The position numbers and the translations under genes are program-made. A DNA stretch of 37,688 nt, from positions 1 through 37,688 of the IMG/VR virus record IMGVR_UViG_3300042543_000287; one strand, written 5' to 3'. Each line of letters starts with the position of its first letter. The first letter of the stretch is position 1. Source of the stretch: a virus. Shown piece after piece: positions 24,305 to 31,460 of the stretch. The notes under the pieces were generated by a model. That model saw only the letters and a list, made by a program, of their open reading frames with translations, ran no database searches and was not told the DNA's origin.

Positions 24305-24326
24305 AATTATAGGAGGAAGGAAAGAG

Positions 24327-24458
24327 ATGCAATTCGAATTACAGGCACTATCTTTGAAGCACGCAAAAGCGGTTGCGGAAAGCGCCTATATTTTGATGGG
24401 ATTAATCGGTCGCTATTATTGCGAAATGGAGAACGGCGAGACATTTCAAATTTATTAA
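24327..24458 (+). CDS. Very small early protein
   Basis: A 43-residue frame (MQFELQALSLKHAKAV...) with AGGAGGAAGG upstream of the ATG, one of the best ribosome binding sites in the window. The middle is moderately hydrophobic (AYILMGLIGRYY) and could bind a host partner or associate with a membrane. No family known. Confidence 0.55.
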   Translation: MQFELQALSLKHAKAVAESAYILMGLIGRYYCEMENGETFQIY

Positions 24459-24478
24459 AAACTATCAGGAGATGAGAG

Positions 24479-24604
24479 ATGAGTAAGCAAACATTTGAGT
24501 ATTGGTTTGACAAGTTTGGATATTTTACATTCAAGTTTATTTTTACCTGTGCAATCATTGGATTTTGGGGCGGTTTAATTTATTTTATTTGGAGTTTGTT
24601 ATGA
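24479..24604 (+). CDS. Single-span membrane protein
   Basis: A 41-residue frame beginning ATGAGTAAGC. Residues about 17-39 are strongly hydrophobic and aromatic (FKFIFTCAIIGFWGGLIYFI), one membrane span. GGAGATGAG precedes the start. The stop overlaps the next ATG (24601). It may be a small early membrane toxin or superinfection-exclusion factor, which is speculation from size and place. Confidence 0.6.
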   Translation: MSKQTFEYWFDKFGYFTFKFIFTCAIIGFWGGLIYFIWSLL

Positions 24605-24873
24605 GGTATATTAGTCAATCCGAGATTAAAATTTACGAAGGTTTGGCGGAGATGGCACATGAGGAAGGCTGCAGAGAATGTTATATCAAAGCAGATGGCA
24701 TTAAGGCACTTTGGAGGATTATCGAATTTATGGAAAAAGAAATCGACAATACAGAATACGAAATCTCAAAAGAGGTAACCGATTTCATGATACAGAAGAA
24801 AAAAGAAATTCAAGAACATGCAGACAAATTGCATGAAGACTTTGGCATCATGTGTGGTGATGGATTTTTTTAA
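24601..24873 (+). CDS. Small acidic helical protein
   Basis: A 90-residue protein starting MRYISQSEIK. The ATG overlaps the preceding stop and has TTGGAG upstream; an in-frame ATG at 24565 would extend into the membrane-protein gene and is less likely. The sequence is helical and acidic, with a Cys pair near residue 27 (GCRECYIKADG). Unknown function. Confidence 0.6.
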   Translation: MRYISQSEIKIYEGLAEMAHEEGCRECYIKADGIKALWRIIEFMEKEIDNTEYEISKEVTDFMIQKKKEIQEHADKLHEDFGIMCGDGFF

Positions 24874-24892
24874 CAAAACAAGGAGAAAAACA

Positions 24893-25324
24893 ATGGAGAA
24901 GGAATTGCAAGAATACAAGACAAGCGAAGTCACTGGAGGAATGATACCTAAAGGATTGACCGAATTAAAAGCAAAGAGAGATTTTCTCTCGGCACGAATT
25001 AATTATCTGAATCTTAAAAGAATGGCAGAGAATTACATTCCAGACACTGCCTCCTATGAAAGAGAGTTCGATACCATTATTGACGAGGAGAACGGAGGAA
25101 CCATTATTATGTATGGTAGGCGTTTTTTCCCTTCCTATATCCTCAAAAAATTAGACTTTTATACATATGATATAAGATTACAGGATTACGCTACTATGAA
25201 ATTTCGGGAAGATAAAACTACGGATATTAAGTTTTGCGAATTATTACAGGATTTAGAGGAGGCCGAGAATGACTTACATGAATGTAAAATGGCGCTTGCG
25301 CATTTTGGATATACTTTCGATTAA
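24893..25324 (+). CDS. Helical protein of unknown function
   Basis: A 143-residue protein (start MEKELQEYK) with AAGGAG eight bases upstream of the ATG at 24893; an earlier in-frame ATG at 24818 lies inside the previous gene. Helices at about 22-48 and 113-135 frame a beta section containing GGTIIMYGRRFFPSYI. No family is recognised. The genes before and after it are also small and of early type. Confidence 0.6.
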   Translation: MEKELQEYKTSEVTGGMIPKGLTELKAKRDFLSARINYLNLKRMAENYIPDTASYEREFDTIIDEENGGTIIMYGRRFFPSYILKKLDFYTYDIRLQDYATMKFREDKTTDIKFCELLQDLEEAENDLHECKMALAHFGYTFD

Positions 25325-25335
25325 CTGGAGGAATA

Positions 25336-25515
25336 ATGAAAGACAGGAAATTTGTTGAAAAATCCCTCAAAAAGATTCGCACAAAACTCTGGGATTTAAT
25401 GTATTCAGAGAGGGAATCTTTCGAGGAAGGCGAGTTCGATTTATTGGATAGAGCGTGTATTTTAATAACCGAAACGATACATAATGTGTCGTATTCAAAT
25501 AAGGAGGATTTATGA
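25336..25515 (+). CDS. Small charged protein
   Basis: A 59-residue frame (MKDRKFVEKSLKKIRTK...) preceded by ACTGGAGGAATA. It is helical with a basic N-terminus and acidic middle. The stop overlaps the following start codon (ATG at 25512), which supports a translated pair. Function unknown. Confidence 0.55.
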   Translation: MKDRKFVEKSLKKIRTKLWDLMYSERESFEEGEFDLLDRACILITETIHNVSYSNKEDL

Positions 25516-25727
25516 GATATAGTATTGTAATGACAAACGAGCAATACCTCGAGAGAAAATGCGAGGAACTGAAATCCAGAGTATCGAATCTGGAATCAGA
25601 ATTAAACAGAGTAAACGCTCGATACGAAACGATGCGTAGTGTTTTATATGTGACATTCGTATTCTCTGCGCTTGCGATTATCATGATTATCGAAAATTTA
25701 CTTTATCCATATTTGAGAACATTATGA
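25512..25727 (+). CDS. Coiled-coil protein with one C-terminal membrane segment
   Basis: A 71-residue protein. Residues 5-42 are a likely coiled coil (YLERKCEELKSRVSNLESEL). Residues about 46-66 are hydrophobic (VLYVTFVFSALAIIMIIENLL) and would anchor it in the membrane. AAGGAGG lies eight bases before the start. The stop shares bases with the next ATG. It may oligomerise at the inner membrane. Confidence 0.62.
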   Translation: MRYSIVMTNEQYLERKCEELKSRVSNLESELNRVNARYETMRSVLYVTFVFSALAIIMIIENLLYPYLRTL

Positions 25728-25963
25728 CAGAGGATTGGATTTCAATAAAAGAGGCATCGATTATACTGGAGTGCAGTAATCAGAATGTCATGTATCTTGC
25801 TAAAGGAAAATATCGGAAGGAAGCAAAACGCAGAAAGATAGTTCCTCCGAAGTTTACAAAAATCAAAACAATACAAAGAGGAAAGTATGTATCTATACTC
25901 CTCGATAGGAACGAAGTAATAAACTACAAAAATTCAAAGGAGAATCATTATGAGAGTATTTAA
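25724..25963 (+). CDS. Small DNA-binding protein, excisionase/MerR-like helix-turn-helix
   Basis: A 79-residue basic protein. WISIKEASIILECSNQNVMYLAKGKY fits the winged HTH_17/excisionase pattern (W-s-v-k-E-A-A-x-x-L...v-y). Basic patches (RKEAKRRK) and a strand-rich tail (KYVSILLDRNEVINY) follow. As no integrase is present it more likely regulates early genes or helps replication than acts as an excisionase. It overlaps the Sak4-like gene by 14 bases. Confidence 0.68.
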   Translation: MTEDWISIKEASIILECSNQNVMYLAKGKYRKEAKRRKIVPPKFTKIKTIQRGKYVSILLDRNEVINYKNSKENHYESI

Positions 25964-26843
25964 TGCAAATGAAATTATCGAATCCGCTGGACTCGTTGCG
26001 CTTGTTTACGGAGACCCTGGCGTCGGGAAAACTACCTTGGCGAATACAGCGCCGAAACCTTTACTCCTCGATTTCGATAGAGGAGCGCATCGTGCCTCCT
26101 TTGGTAAATCGGTTGTCCAGTTCGAATCATGGCAGGACTTAATGGAATCAGAATCGGAACTTAATAAAATGATTCAGGATTCCGAGAGTATCATTATCGA
26201 TACCGCCGGAACCCTCCTCGATTATCTGACAAGCCATTTAATAGATACGCAACCTCTGCTCGCAAAAAACTCTATTAAATTATGGGGCGAAATCAAGAAA
26301 TCATTTAATGCGTTTTTTACTCCATTGAAACGAAGCGGTAAAAACATAATTTTTATCGCTCATGCCAAAGAGAAAGAGGAAGGCGATATCCGTATTAAAA
26401 GACCTCTTATTCAGGGCGGGAGTTATGACTTACTTATGCAATCCTGCGATTTAATTGGATACTATTCCGTGCGAAATAATAATCGATACTTGACTTTCGA
26501 TTTATCGGATACAATCGTTGCGAAAAATTGTGCAGGATTGGAACCGATAGTAATTCCAGATATTACTCTCGCAAATAATACTATGACCGAAATAATCGAG
26601 AAGACAAAGAAAGCCCTCCTCCAGAGAATTACAAAACAAGAGGATGCGATAAATACTGTCCAGAAATGGACTGAATTTTCGAGAACGGCAGAACCCTCGA
26701 TTATTTACGAATCTTTGAAGGATGCGAATCTTAAAAAAACCGAGAAGACAGCAGTATGGGCGGCAATTCAGAAAGTAATGTCGGAGAGAGGTTTTGTATT
26801 TAATCAAGAAAACAAAACTTTCGAAACGGAAAAGGAGAGTTAA
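25950..26843 (+). CDS. Sak4-like RecA-fold recombinase ATPase (AAA_24 type)
   Basis: A 297-residue P-loop protein. VYGDPGVGKTT (Walker A at 21-29), SIIIDTAGTLLDYL (Walker B region), IIFIAHAKEKEEG and a beta section with SDTIVAKNC match the phage nucleotide-binding AAA_24/Sak4 group. Sak4 proteins promote single-strand annealing and homologous recombination. The neighbouring PD-(D/E)XK nuclease (27511) makes a plausible recombination pair. AAAGGAG stands upstream of the ATG inside the previous gene. A short charged helix ends the protein. Confidence 0.82.
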   Translation: MRVFNANEIIESAGLVALVYGDPGVGKTTLANTAPKPLLLDFDRGAHRASFGKSVVQFESWQDLMESESELNKMIQDSESIIIDTAGTLLDYLTSHLIDTQPLLAKNSIKLWGEIKKSFNAFFTPLKRSGKNIIFIAHAKEKEEGDIRIKRPLIQGGSYDLLMQSCDLIGYYSVRNNNRYLTFDLSDTIVAKNCAGLEPIVIPDITLANNTMTEIIEKTKKALLQRITKQEDAINTVQKWTEFSRTAEPSIIYESLKDANLKKTEKTAVWAAIQKVMSERGFVFNQENKTFETEKES

Positions 26844-26844
26844 T

Positions 26845-27210
26845 ATGAATAAGGCAAGAGAACTCATGATAAATTTTACGAATATCTGGAACCAATGTTC
26901 TGTGCGATATCTGGAGGATACCTCGAAAGAGGTATTCCCTCCGAAATCGATAGAGGTAATATCCACAAAACAGGATTTAAGTAATAACTCTGCGGTTTTA
27001 ATCCATTTTAATGCCCTCTCATTTATTCAAGCGATTACGGAGGAGGATTCCGAAATGATACTCTGTTTACTTGCGGAGAAATTAACGGAGGAAAAATCCT
27101 CTAGAATCCTCGAAAATTACTTTTATTGGAAGGAAAAACAGGAAATCGAGAGGGAGGACAATACAGAATACCCTCTATTTCAGCCAGAAACCGAGTACGA
27201 GGCGCTTTAA
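26845..27210 (+). CDS. Protein of unknown function after the Sak4-like gene
   Basis: A 121-residue acidic protein. AAAGGAGAGTTAAT precedes the ATG at 26845; an earlier in-frame ATG at 26794 lies inside the Sak4-like gene. Predicted helices at both ends surround a short beta section (PKSIEVISTK, NNSAVLIHFNAL). Two genes separate it from the nuclease gene. A partner role in recombination is possible but unsupported. Confidence 0.62.
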   Translation: MNKARELMINFTNIWNQCSVRYLEDTSKEVFPPKSIEVISTKQDLSNNSAVLIHFNALSFIQAITEEDSEMILCLLAEKLTEEKSSRILENYFYWKEKQEIEREDNTEYPLFQPETEYEAL

Positions 27211-27211
27211 C

Positions 27212-27361
27212 ATGGATATACATATAAAGACATGGCTACTACTCGTTTCGCTTCTCATAATCAATTTATGCGCGTTTTTTGTTTTGACATTCGAGGATAT
27301 CCGAAATATCGTTCAAAGTACAAAGGAAAGGAGGAAGTATGGAAACCGAGAAAGAATTTAA
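27212..27361 (+). CDS. Small single-span membrane protein
   Basis: A 49-residue frame. Residues about 7-26 are hydrophobic (TWLLLVSLLIINLCAFFVLT); the rest is basic (STKERRKYGNRERI), giving an N-out or N-terminal-anchor topology with a positive cytoplasmic tail. It starts one base after the previous stop and its end overlaps the next gene by 23 bases. Function unknown. Confidence 0.5.
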   Translation: MDIHIKTWLLLVSLLIINLCAFFVLTFEDIRNIVQSTKERRKYGNRERI

Positions 27362-27524
27362 TCTGGAGGCATTAAAACCCCTCTTAATTAACGAAGCATT
27401 GAAACCAATGATAATAAATGCCTTCCTATTCGGATACGATTGCGGAGGTAAATCCGACAACCCTCGTAAACTTGCCGAGATATATTTCGAGATTACATAC
27501 GGAGCGAAAAATGGAATCCAGTAA
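27339..27524 (+). CDS. Small protein upstream of the nuclease gene
   Basis: A 61-residue helical protein (METEKEFNLEALKPLL...). AAGGAGGAAGT is a strong ribosome binding site for the ATG at 27339. It overlaps both neighbours (23 and 14 bases), typical of coupled phage genes. No family recognised. Confidence 0.55.
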   Translation: METEKEFNLEALKPLLINEALKPMIINAFLFGYDCGGKSDNPRKLAEIYFEITYGAKNGIQ

Positions 27525-28146
27525 AAAACTCCGAATATCTGTATCGCAGATATCCAGTTATTTATCCTATGTAAACGGCACTATATCTCTGGAGCAATTG
27601 ATAAACTCCTTTCTGAAAAGAGATAGACCGAGTATTAAAATGATTGCGGGAACGATATTCCACGCGACAATTCAGGGTTTGCCTTTCGAGGAGGATTCCA
27701 GAATCGTATTTAATCCAGAGGATATCGAGGAGGCAAAGAGTAAAATCGATAGGCGTATCGAGATTTTCGAGTATAAAATTCGGAAACCTTATGAAACTCC
27801 GAGAGGGCAGGTAATCGTGACGGGCGTTGCCGACCAGATTCTCGGAGATATGGTATGCGAGTATAAAACAACTTACTCCGCATTCAGTTATGACCGGTAT
27901 TCAGATTCTATCCAGTGGAAAGCATACTGCTCTCTATTTGGAGTCGAGCAGGTAAAATATCAAGTATGGCAATTATCGGAACCCTCGGAGGAATATCGAG
28001 AGAATGCAAAACCTCTGGAGGTAAAATCGTATAATGAGTTTATCATGTATGGAAATGCCTGCTCTGAATTTATGTTTAGAGATTCTTTGAATGGAGCGGT
28101 CGAGTTTATCTATGCTTTAGGATTGGCAGAGGAAATGAGTATTTAA
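27511..28146 (+). CDS. PD-(D/E)XK nuclease, Cas4/exonuclease-like
   Basis: A 211-residue protein. RISVSQISSYLSY is the typical N-terminal motif of PDDEXK_1-type nucleases; His51 (GTIFHATIQG), Asp108 (VTGVADQI) and Glu117-Tyr-Lys119 (CEYKTT) form the H...D...ExK active site; QWKAYCSLFGVEQVKYQVW is the QxxxY-like motif seen in RecB/Cas4 nucleases. The ATG at 27511 is favoured by GGAGCGAAAA upstream. It is probably a 5'-3' exonuclease that supplies single strands to the Sak4-like annealer. Confidence 0.8.
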   Translation: MESSKKLRISVSQISSYLSYVNGTISLEQLINSFLKRDRPSIKMIAGTIFHATIQGLPFEEDSRIVFNPEDIEEAKSKIDRRIEIFEYKIRKPYETPRGQVIVTGVADQILGDMVCEYKTTYSAFSYDRYSDSIQWKAYCSLFGVEQVKYQVWQLSEPSEEYRENAKPLEVKSYNEFIMYGNACSEFMFRDSLNGAVEFIYALGLAEEMSI

Positions 28147-28151
28147 TTATC

Positions 28152-28176
28152 GCCCTCTTTCGAGAGGGCACTTTTA
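28152..28176 (+). terminator. Intrinsic terminator after the nuclease gene
   Basis: GCCCTCT (28152-28158), loop TTCG, AGAGGGC (28163-28169), then ACTTTTAT. A seven-base-pair perfect stem with a stable tetraloop and a short T-run. It separates the recombination genes from the replication genes. Confidence 0.8.
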
Positions 28177-28190
28177 TCTGGAGAACAAAA

Positions 28191-28745
28191 ATGGACGGAA
28201 TGCCACAAAATCGCGAAAATTACGAAATGAGCAAAAATGCTATTTTTTACGAAATAGAGCGAATTTCGCATTTATTCGAAAAAATGCAAAAAGTGACAAA
28301 AGAACTAAATAACGCTTTAAGGTATCTTATATCTTATAGTATAGAATATAATATACCTGAAAAGCAAAATTGCGAAAATCGCGAAAATCGTAAAAAACTC
28401 GAAAAATTGAATAATGAGCAAAAATGCGATTTTCGTAAAAAAGTGGAAAAACATATAAAATTGATAAAACAGAATTTATCTGTTATGGAGGCAGAAAGGA
28501 TAGAATCGGAAACCTCTGTAAATTCGGCAATCGTGACTTATGCGAAATTACTTGAAATGGGATATACAGAAACTTTAATTTATCAAGCGATACAGGACGC
28601 AAGTAATGATTCATTCTGGAGTAAACAATTCCGGTCGTATCCTAAATTACTGCGGAAAAACAAGGACGGAGTATTTTATATCGATGTCTTTCTGGCATTA
28701 AAACAAAGACAACATAAATTATCGATTCCCAGAATTATCCGATAG
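28191..28745 (+). CDS. Putative replication initiator / helicase loader with internal iterons
   Basis: A 184-residue protein I cannot place firmly. The N-terminal half (about 1-85) is highly charged, rich in Asn, Glu and Lys, and its DNA contains repeated GCGAAAATC-type words. The C-terminal half (SVNSAIVTYAKLLEMGYTETL, then FWSKQFRSYPKLLRKNKDG) resembles the C-terminal parts of phage replisome organisers and helicase loaders. CTGGAG lies eight bases before the ATG. Neighbours are a DnaA-C-like protein and a primase-helicase. An origin within the initiator gene would parallel lambda O. The functional call is inference. Confidence 0.58.
   Translation: MDGMPQNRENYEMSKNAIFYEIERISHLFEKMQKVTKELNNALRYLISYSIEYNIPEKQNCENRENRKKLEKLNNEQKCDFRKKVEKHIKLIKQNLSVMEAERIESETSVNSAIVTYAKLLEMGYTETLIYQAIQDASNDSFWSKQFRSYPKLLRKNKDGVFYIDVFLALKQRQHKLSIPRIIR
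28207..28442. repeat. Iteron-like repeats and A+T-rich dyad: candidate replication origin
   Basis: AAAATCGCGAAAAT occurs at 28207-28220 and 28375-28388; ATGAGCAAAAATGC at 28227-28240 and 28414-28427. GCGAAAATC is in direct tandem at 28372-28389, and its inverted form GCGATTTTCG at 28426-28435. GCGAATTTCGC lies at 28259-28269. Between the groups is an A+T-rich stretch with dyad ends GGTAT (28321) and ATACC (28353-28357). Iterons beside an A+T-rich unwinding region, inside an initiator-like gene, are typical of phage origins. Confidence 0.55.
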
Positions 28746-28753
28746 GTTACGAA

Positions 28754-29323
28754 ATGAATCGAATTAACAGCATAGGAAGTTTATCCGAATTTATCGGAAT
28801 AAAAAAGGAAAGAAAGAGTAAATACAAAATGTCAGAGCAAATCCGAATGGAGAGAGAGAGATTATTCGGAGGCATTAAACGAGCGAGGAAAAATATACTT
28901 CCTTCCTCAAAAAAAGACAGACGAATTAAAACCCTCAAAATATCGGAGGAGGAAATAATCTTGAGTTCCTCTTTGATAATAGAGAAGGCAAATGAAATCC
29001 TAAATTTACCGATTGCCTCTCCAGATAATTTCCGAGATACATATAATTATCTGGATATGTATATTCGTTCAAAGCCCGTAAATACTCGAGTTAATCTCCG
29101 TAGGGATTTAATCTGTTTACGAATTATAGTTTGCTATATTATGTATCATTGCTTTAATTATGAGCAAAATAGTATCGCAAATTTCTATGGCATACATAGG
29201 GATTTTACAGGTGCGGCAAATCAGATTCTTGAGTTAAGATTCGAGCAGAAACCAGAGGAGGCGAATTTATTTAATGAATTATTCGATTATTTTATGGCAT
29301 TGAATAAGAGAGAATACGCATGA
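28754..29323 (+). CDS. Replication-associated protein with DnaA domain IV-like C-terminus
   Basis: A 189-residue basic protein. The N-terminal part is Lys/Arg-rich. The C-terminal region, LRRDLICLRIIVCYIMYHCF followed by QNSIANFYGIHRDFTGAANQIL, has the spacing of the DnaA C-terminal helix-turn-helix, in which a short loop precedes the recognition helix (normally GGRDHTTV). A DNA-binding role at the origin is plausible, as it sits between the iteron gene and the primase-helicase. It overlaps the latter by an ATGA junction. The family assignment is tentative. Confidence 0.55.
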   Translation: MNRINSIGSLSEFIGIKKERKSKYKMSEQIRMERERLFGGIKRARKNILPSSKKDRRIKTLKISEEEIILSSSLIIEKANEILNLPIASPDNFRDTYNYLDMYIRSKPVNTRVNLRRDLICLRIIVCYIMYHCFNYEQNSIANFYGIHRDFTGAANQILELRFEQKPEEANLFNELFDYFMALNKREYA

Positions 29324-31005
29324 CCACTTTTAAGGATTACGGCATTACAGGAACGGAAGGACAAACAGGACAGATACATACGATATGTCCAGAATGTTCG
29401 CACTCTCGGAGGAAATCTGGAGAGAAATGTCTTTCGGTAAATATAGAGGAAGGAACTTTCTTTTGTCATCACTGCGCATGGAGTGGAGCATTAAAAAGAG
29501 GAAATCGAAAAAAAATAGAATTACATTCATTCGATTCCGATATTCCGAATGATAGGCAATATACAAAGGAGAAAGATACACTATTTGAATACCTACGCTC
29601 GAGAGGAATTTCCGATAAAACAATTATCGAGAATAAGATATTTTATACAGAGGAAAACTGGAGCAATAAATTATGGTTCGGATTCCCTTATTATCTGGAG
29701 GGGAAATGCGTAAACATAAAATACAGAACCTCCGAGAAGGATTTTAAGCAAACAAAGGAAGGGCATAGAATTTTATATCGTATCGATTCTATCATGAATC
29801 AGAAAATCGCAATTATTACGGAAGGCGAAATCGATGCACTTTCTTTTTGTGAGGTCGGATACGATTATGTCGTTTCCGTTCCTGATGGTGCGATTAATCC
29901 AGAGGCAAAGAATATATCTGGAAAACTTACCTTCCTCGATAATAGCATCGAATACCTCGAGGATATCGAGATATTTTTCCTTGCTCTCGATTCCGATGCT
30001 CCCGGTCGGAGAATGACGGAGGAGATTGCACGGAGACTCGGAAAGGAACGATGTCGAATAGTAGTTTTTCCAGAGGATTGCAAGGATGCAAACGATGTCT
30101 TAATAAAACATGGAAAGGAACGATTAAAAAGATGCCTCGCAGAAAGTATTGAATATCCGCTCGAGGGAGTTCGAGTATTATCCGATTCTCTTAAAAGCAT
30201 TCTTGATATTTATACCAATGGATTTCCGAATGGAGTATCGACAAACGAATGGAGTAATTTTGATAAATTGTTAAAATGGTTCTCTGGACATTTTACGGTC
30301 GTGACAGGAATCCCCTCGCACGGAAAATCCAATTTTATCGATAATCTTTTAATTCATCTCGCACGGAATAATGGCTGGAAAGCCGCCGTATTCTCTCCGG
30401 AGAATCCGACTCCAGAGACATGGATTATTCGATTACTCGAGATAGCAACAGGAAAATCGTTTTTCGGTTCAAATAGGATAGACCAAGAAAAACTAAAAAC
30501 TACTCTCGATGCTCTTTCGAGTTATTTCTATTTAATCTCTCCAGACGATTCTTATACGCTCGATGTCATTCTGGCAACTGCGAAAAATTTAATACGCAGA
30601 ACTGGAATAAATTGTCTTGTTATTGACCCATGGAATAACCTTGAAACGAAAGGGGGCAAAGGAGAGAACGAATCGACATTTACTGCGAAGGTATTAGTCC
30701 GATTACGCACATTCGCAAGACAAACAGGATTACATATTATACTTATTGCGCATCCTCGAAAAATGCAGAAAAATTCAGAGGGGCAATATGAGATACCTAC
30801 GGCATACGATATATCTGGAAGCGCTCATTTCTATAATGTTGCCGATAATATCCTTTCTGTTTATCGTGAATTTTTGAACGATACCGATGACTCAAGCATT
30901 ACTCATGTTTTCGTGCAAAAAGTAAAAACAAAATACAGCGGACAAATAGGTTCCTCCTCCTTTGATTTCGATAGAGCGACACAAAGATTCTCGGAGAGGT
31001 TATGA
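29320..31005 (+). CDS. Bifunctional primase-helicase (T7 gp4-like)
   Basis: A 561-residue protein with the full domain order. An N-terminal zinc finger has Cys23, Cys26, Cys49 and Cys52 (ICPECS...FCHHCAW). The Toprim domain has ITEGEIDAL with Glu168 and LALDSDAPGRR with Asp224/Asp226. The DnaB-like RecA domain has Walker A GIPSHGKS (330-337), CLVIDPWNNLE (Walker B) and IILIAHPRK. It should unwind the fork and prime lagging strands. The family usually has 500-570 residues. It is preceded by the DnaA-C-like gene (ATGA overlap) and overlaps the next gene by four bases. Confidence 0.92.
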   Translation: MTTFKDYGITGTEGQTGQIHTICPECSHSRRKSGEKCLSVNIEEGTFFCHHCAWSGALKRGNRKKIELHSFDSDIPNDRQYTKEKDTLFEYLRSRGISDKTIIENKIFYTEENWSNKLWFGFPYYLEGKCVNIKYRTSEKDFKQTKEGHRILYRIDSIMNQKIAIITEGEIDALSFCEVGYDYVVSVPDGAINPEAKNISGKLTFLDNSIEYLEDIEIFFLALDSDAPGRRMTEEIARRLGKERCRIVVFPEDCKDANDVLIKHGKERLKRCLAESIEYPLEGVRVLSDSLKSILDIYTNGFPNGVSTNEWSNFDKLLKWFSGHFTVVTGIPSHGKSNFIDNLLIHLARNNGWKAAVFSPENPTPETWIIRLLEIATGKSFFGSNRIDQEKLKTTLDALSSYFYLISPDDSYTLDVILATAKNLIRRTGINCLVIDPWNNLETKGGKGENESTFTAKVLVRLRTFARQTGLHIILIAHPRKMQKNSEGQYEIPTAYDISGSAHFYNVADNILSVYREFLNDTDDSSITHVFVQKVKTKYSGQIGSSSFDFDRATQRFSERL

Positions 31006-31367
31006 AGTATAATTCTGACTTTAGATACGATTTGGAAATCGGACAGGAATACGAATCGAGATTCGCAGATTTATTCAGAGGTAAAAAATTCGAGGTTAAA
31101 ACGGATTTTCATTCTCATAAAACAGGGAATATCGCTATCGAATATAAATCCAGAGGCAAACCCTCTGGAATCTCGACAACGGAATCCGATTTTTATGTCT
31201 ATATTATTCCTATGGCACCCCTTAAAAATATCATGATTATTTTGCCAGTAAACGAATTAAAGGAGATTACAAAAAAGAAAGCAAAAGAGGGATTTATTAA
31301 ATCGATTGGAGATAATAATACCTCTGAATGCGTTTTAATTCCGATTATGGATTTATTTAGGATATAG
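31002..31367 (+). CDS. PD-(D/E)XK-fold nuclease-like protein
   Basis: A 121-residue protein. GQEYESRFADLF (Glu residues of the first helix), VKTDFHSHKTGNIAIEYKSRG (Asp35, Glu47-Tyr-Lys49) and FYVYIIP form the layout of small restriction-endonuclease-fold enzymes. They may act as Holliday-junction resolvases or debranching nucleases in replication. It overlaps the primase-helicase start/stop (ATGA), so it belongs to the replication module. Substrate not established. Confidence 0.7.
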   Translation: MKYNSDFRYDLEIGQEYESRFADLFRGKKFEVKTDFHSHKTGNIAIEYKSRGKPSGISTTESDFYVYIIPMAPLKNIMIILPVNELKEITKKKAKEGFIKSIGDNNTSECVLIPIMDLFRI

Positions 31368-31368
31368 G

Positions 31369-31402
31369 AAAAACCCCTCGTAAATCGATTATACAGCGAG
31401 TT
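31369..31402 (+). promoter_or_regulatory. Intergenic structured element (copy 2) upstream of the DUF559-like nuclease gene
   Basis: AAAAACCCCTCGTAAATCGATT at 31369-31390 matches 1201-1222 with two mismatches. CTCG (31377-31380) can pair with CGAG (31397-31400). The inner AATCGATT is a dyad. Both copies keep six bases between ATCGATT and the 3' arm. The rest of the gap to 31460 contains only the ribosome binding site (GGAGG) of the next gene and no other clear signal. Confidence 0.5.
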
Positions 31403-31460
31403 TAATCTGGAATCCGATATATTGCATAGATAAACAAGGATTAAAGGATACGGAGGATTA

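Noticed and set aside
25724-25963. Excisionase as proof of a temperate phage
   Set aside because: The HTH fold is also used by regulators, and no integrase, attachment site or repressor is visible.
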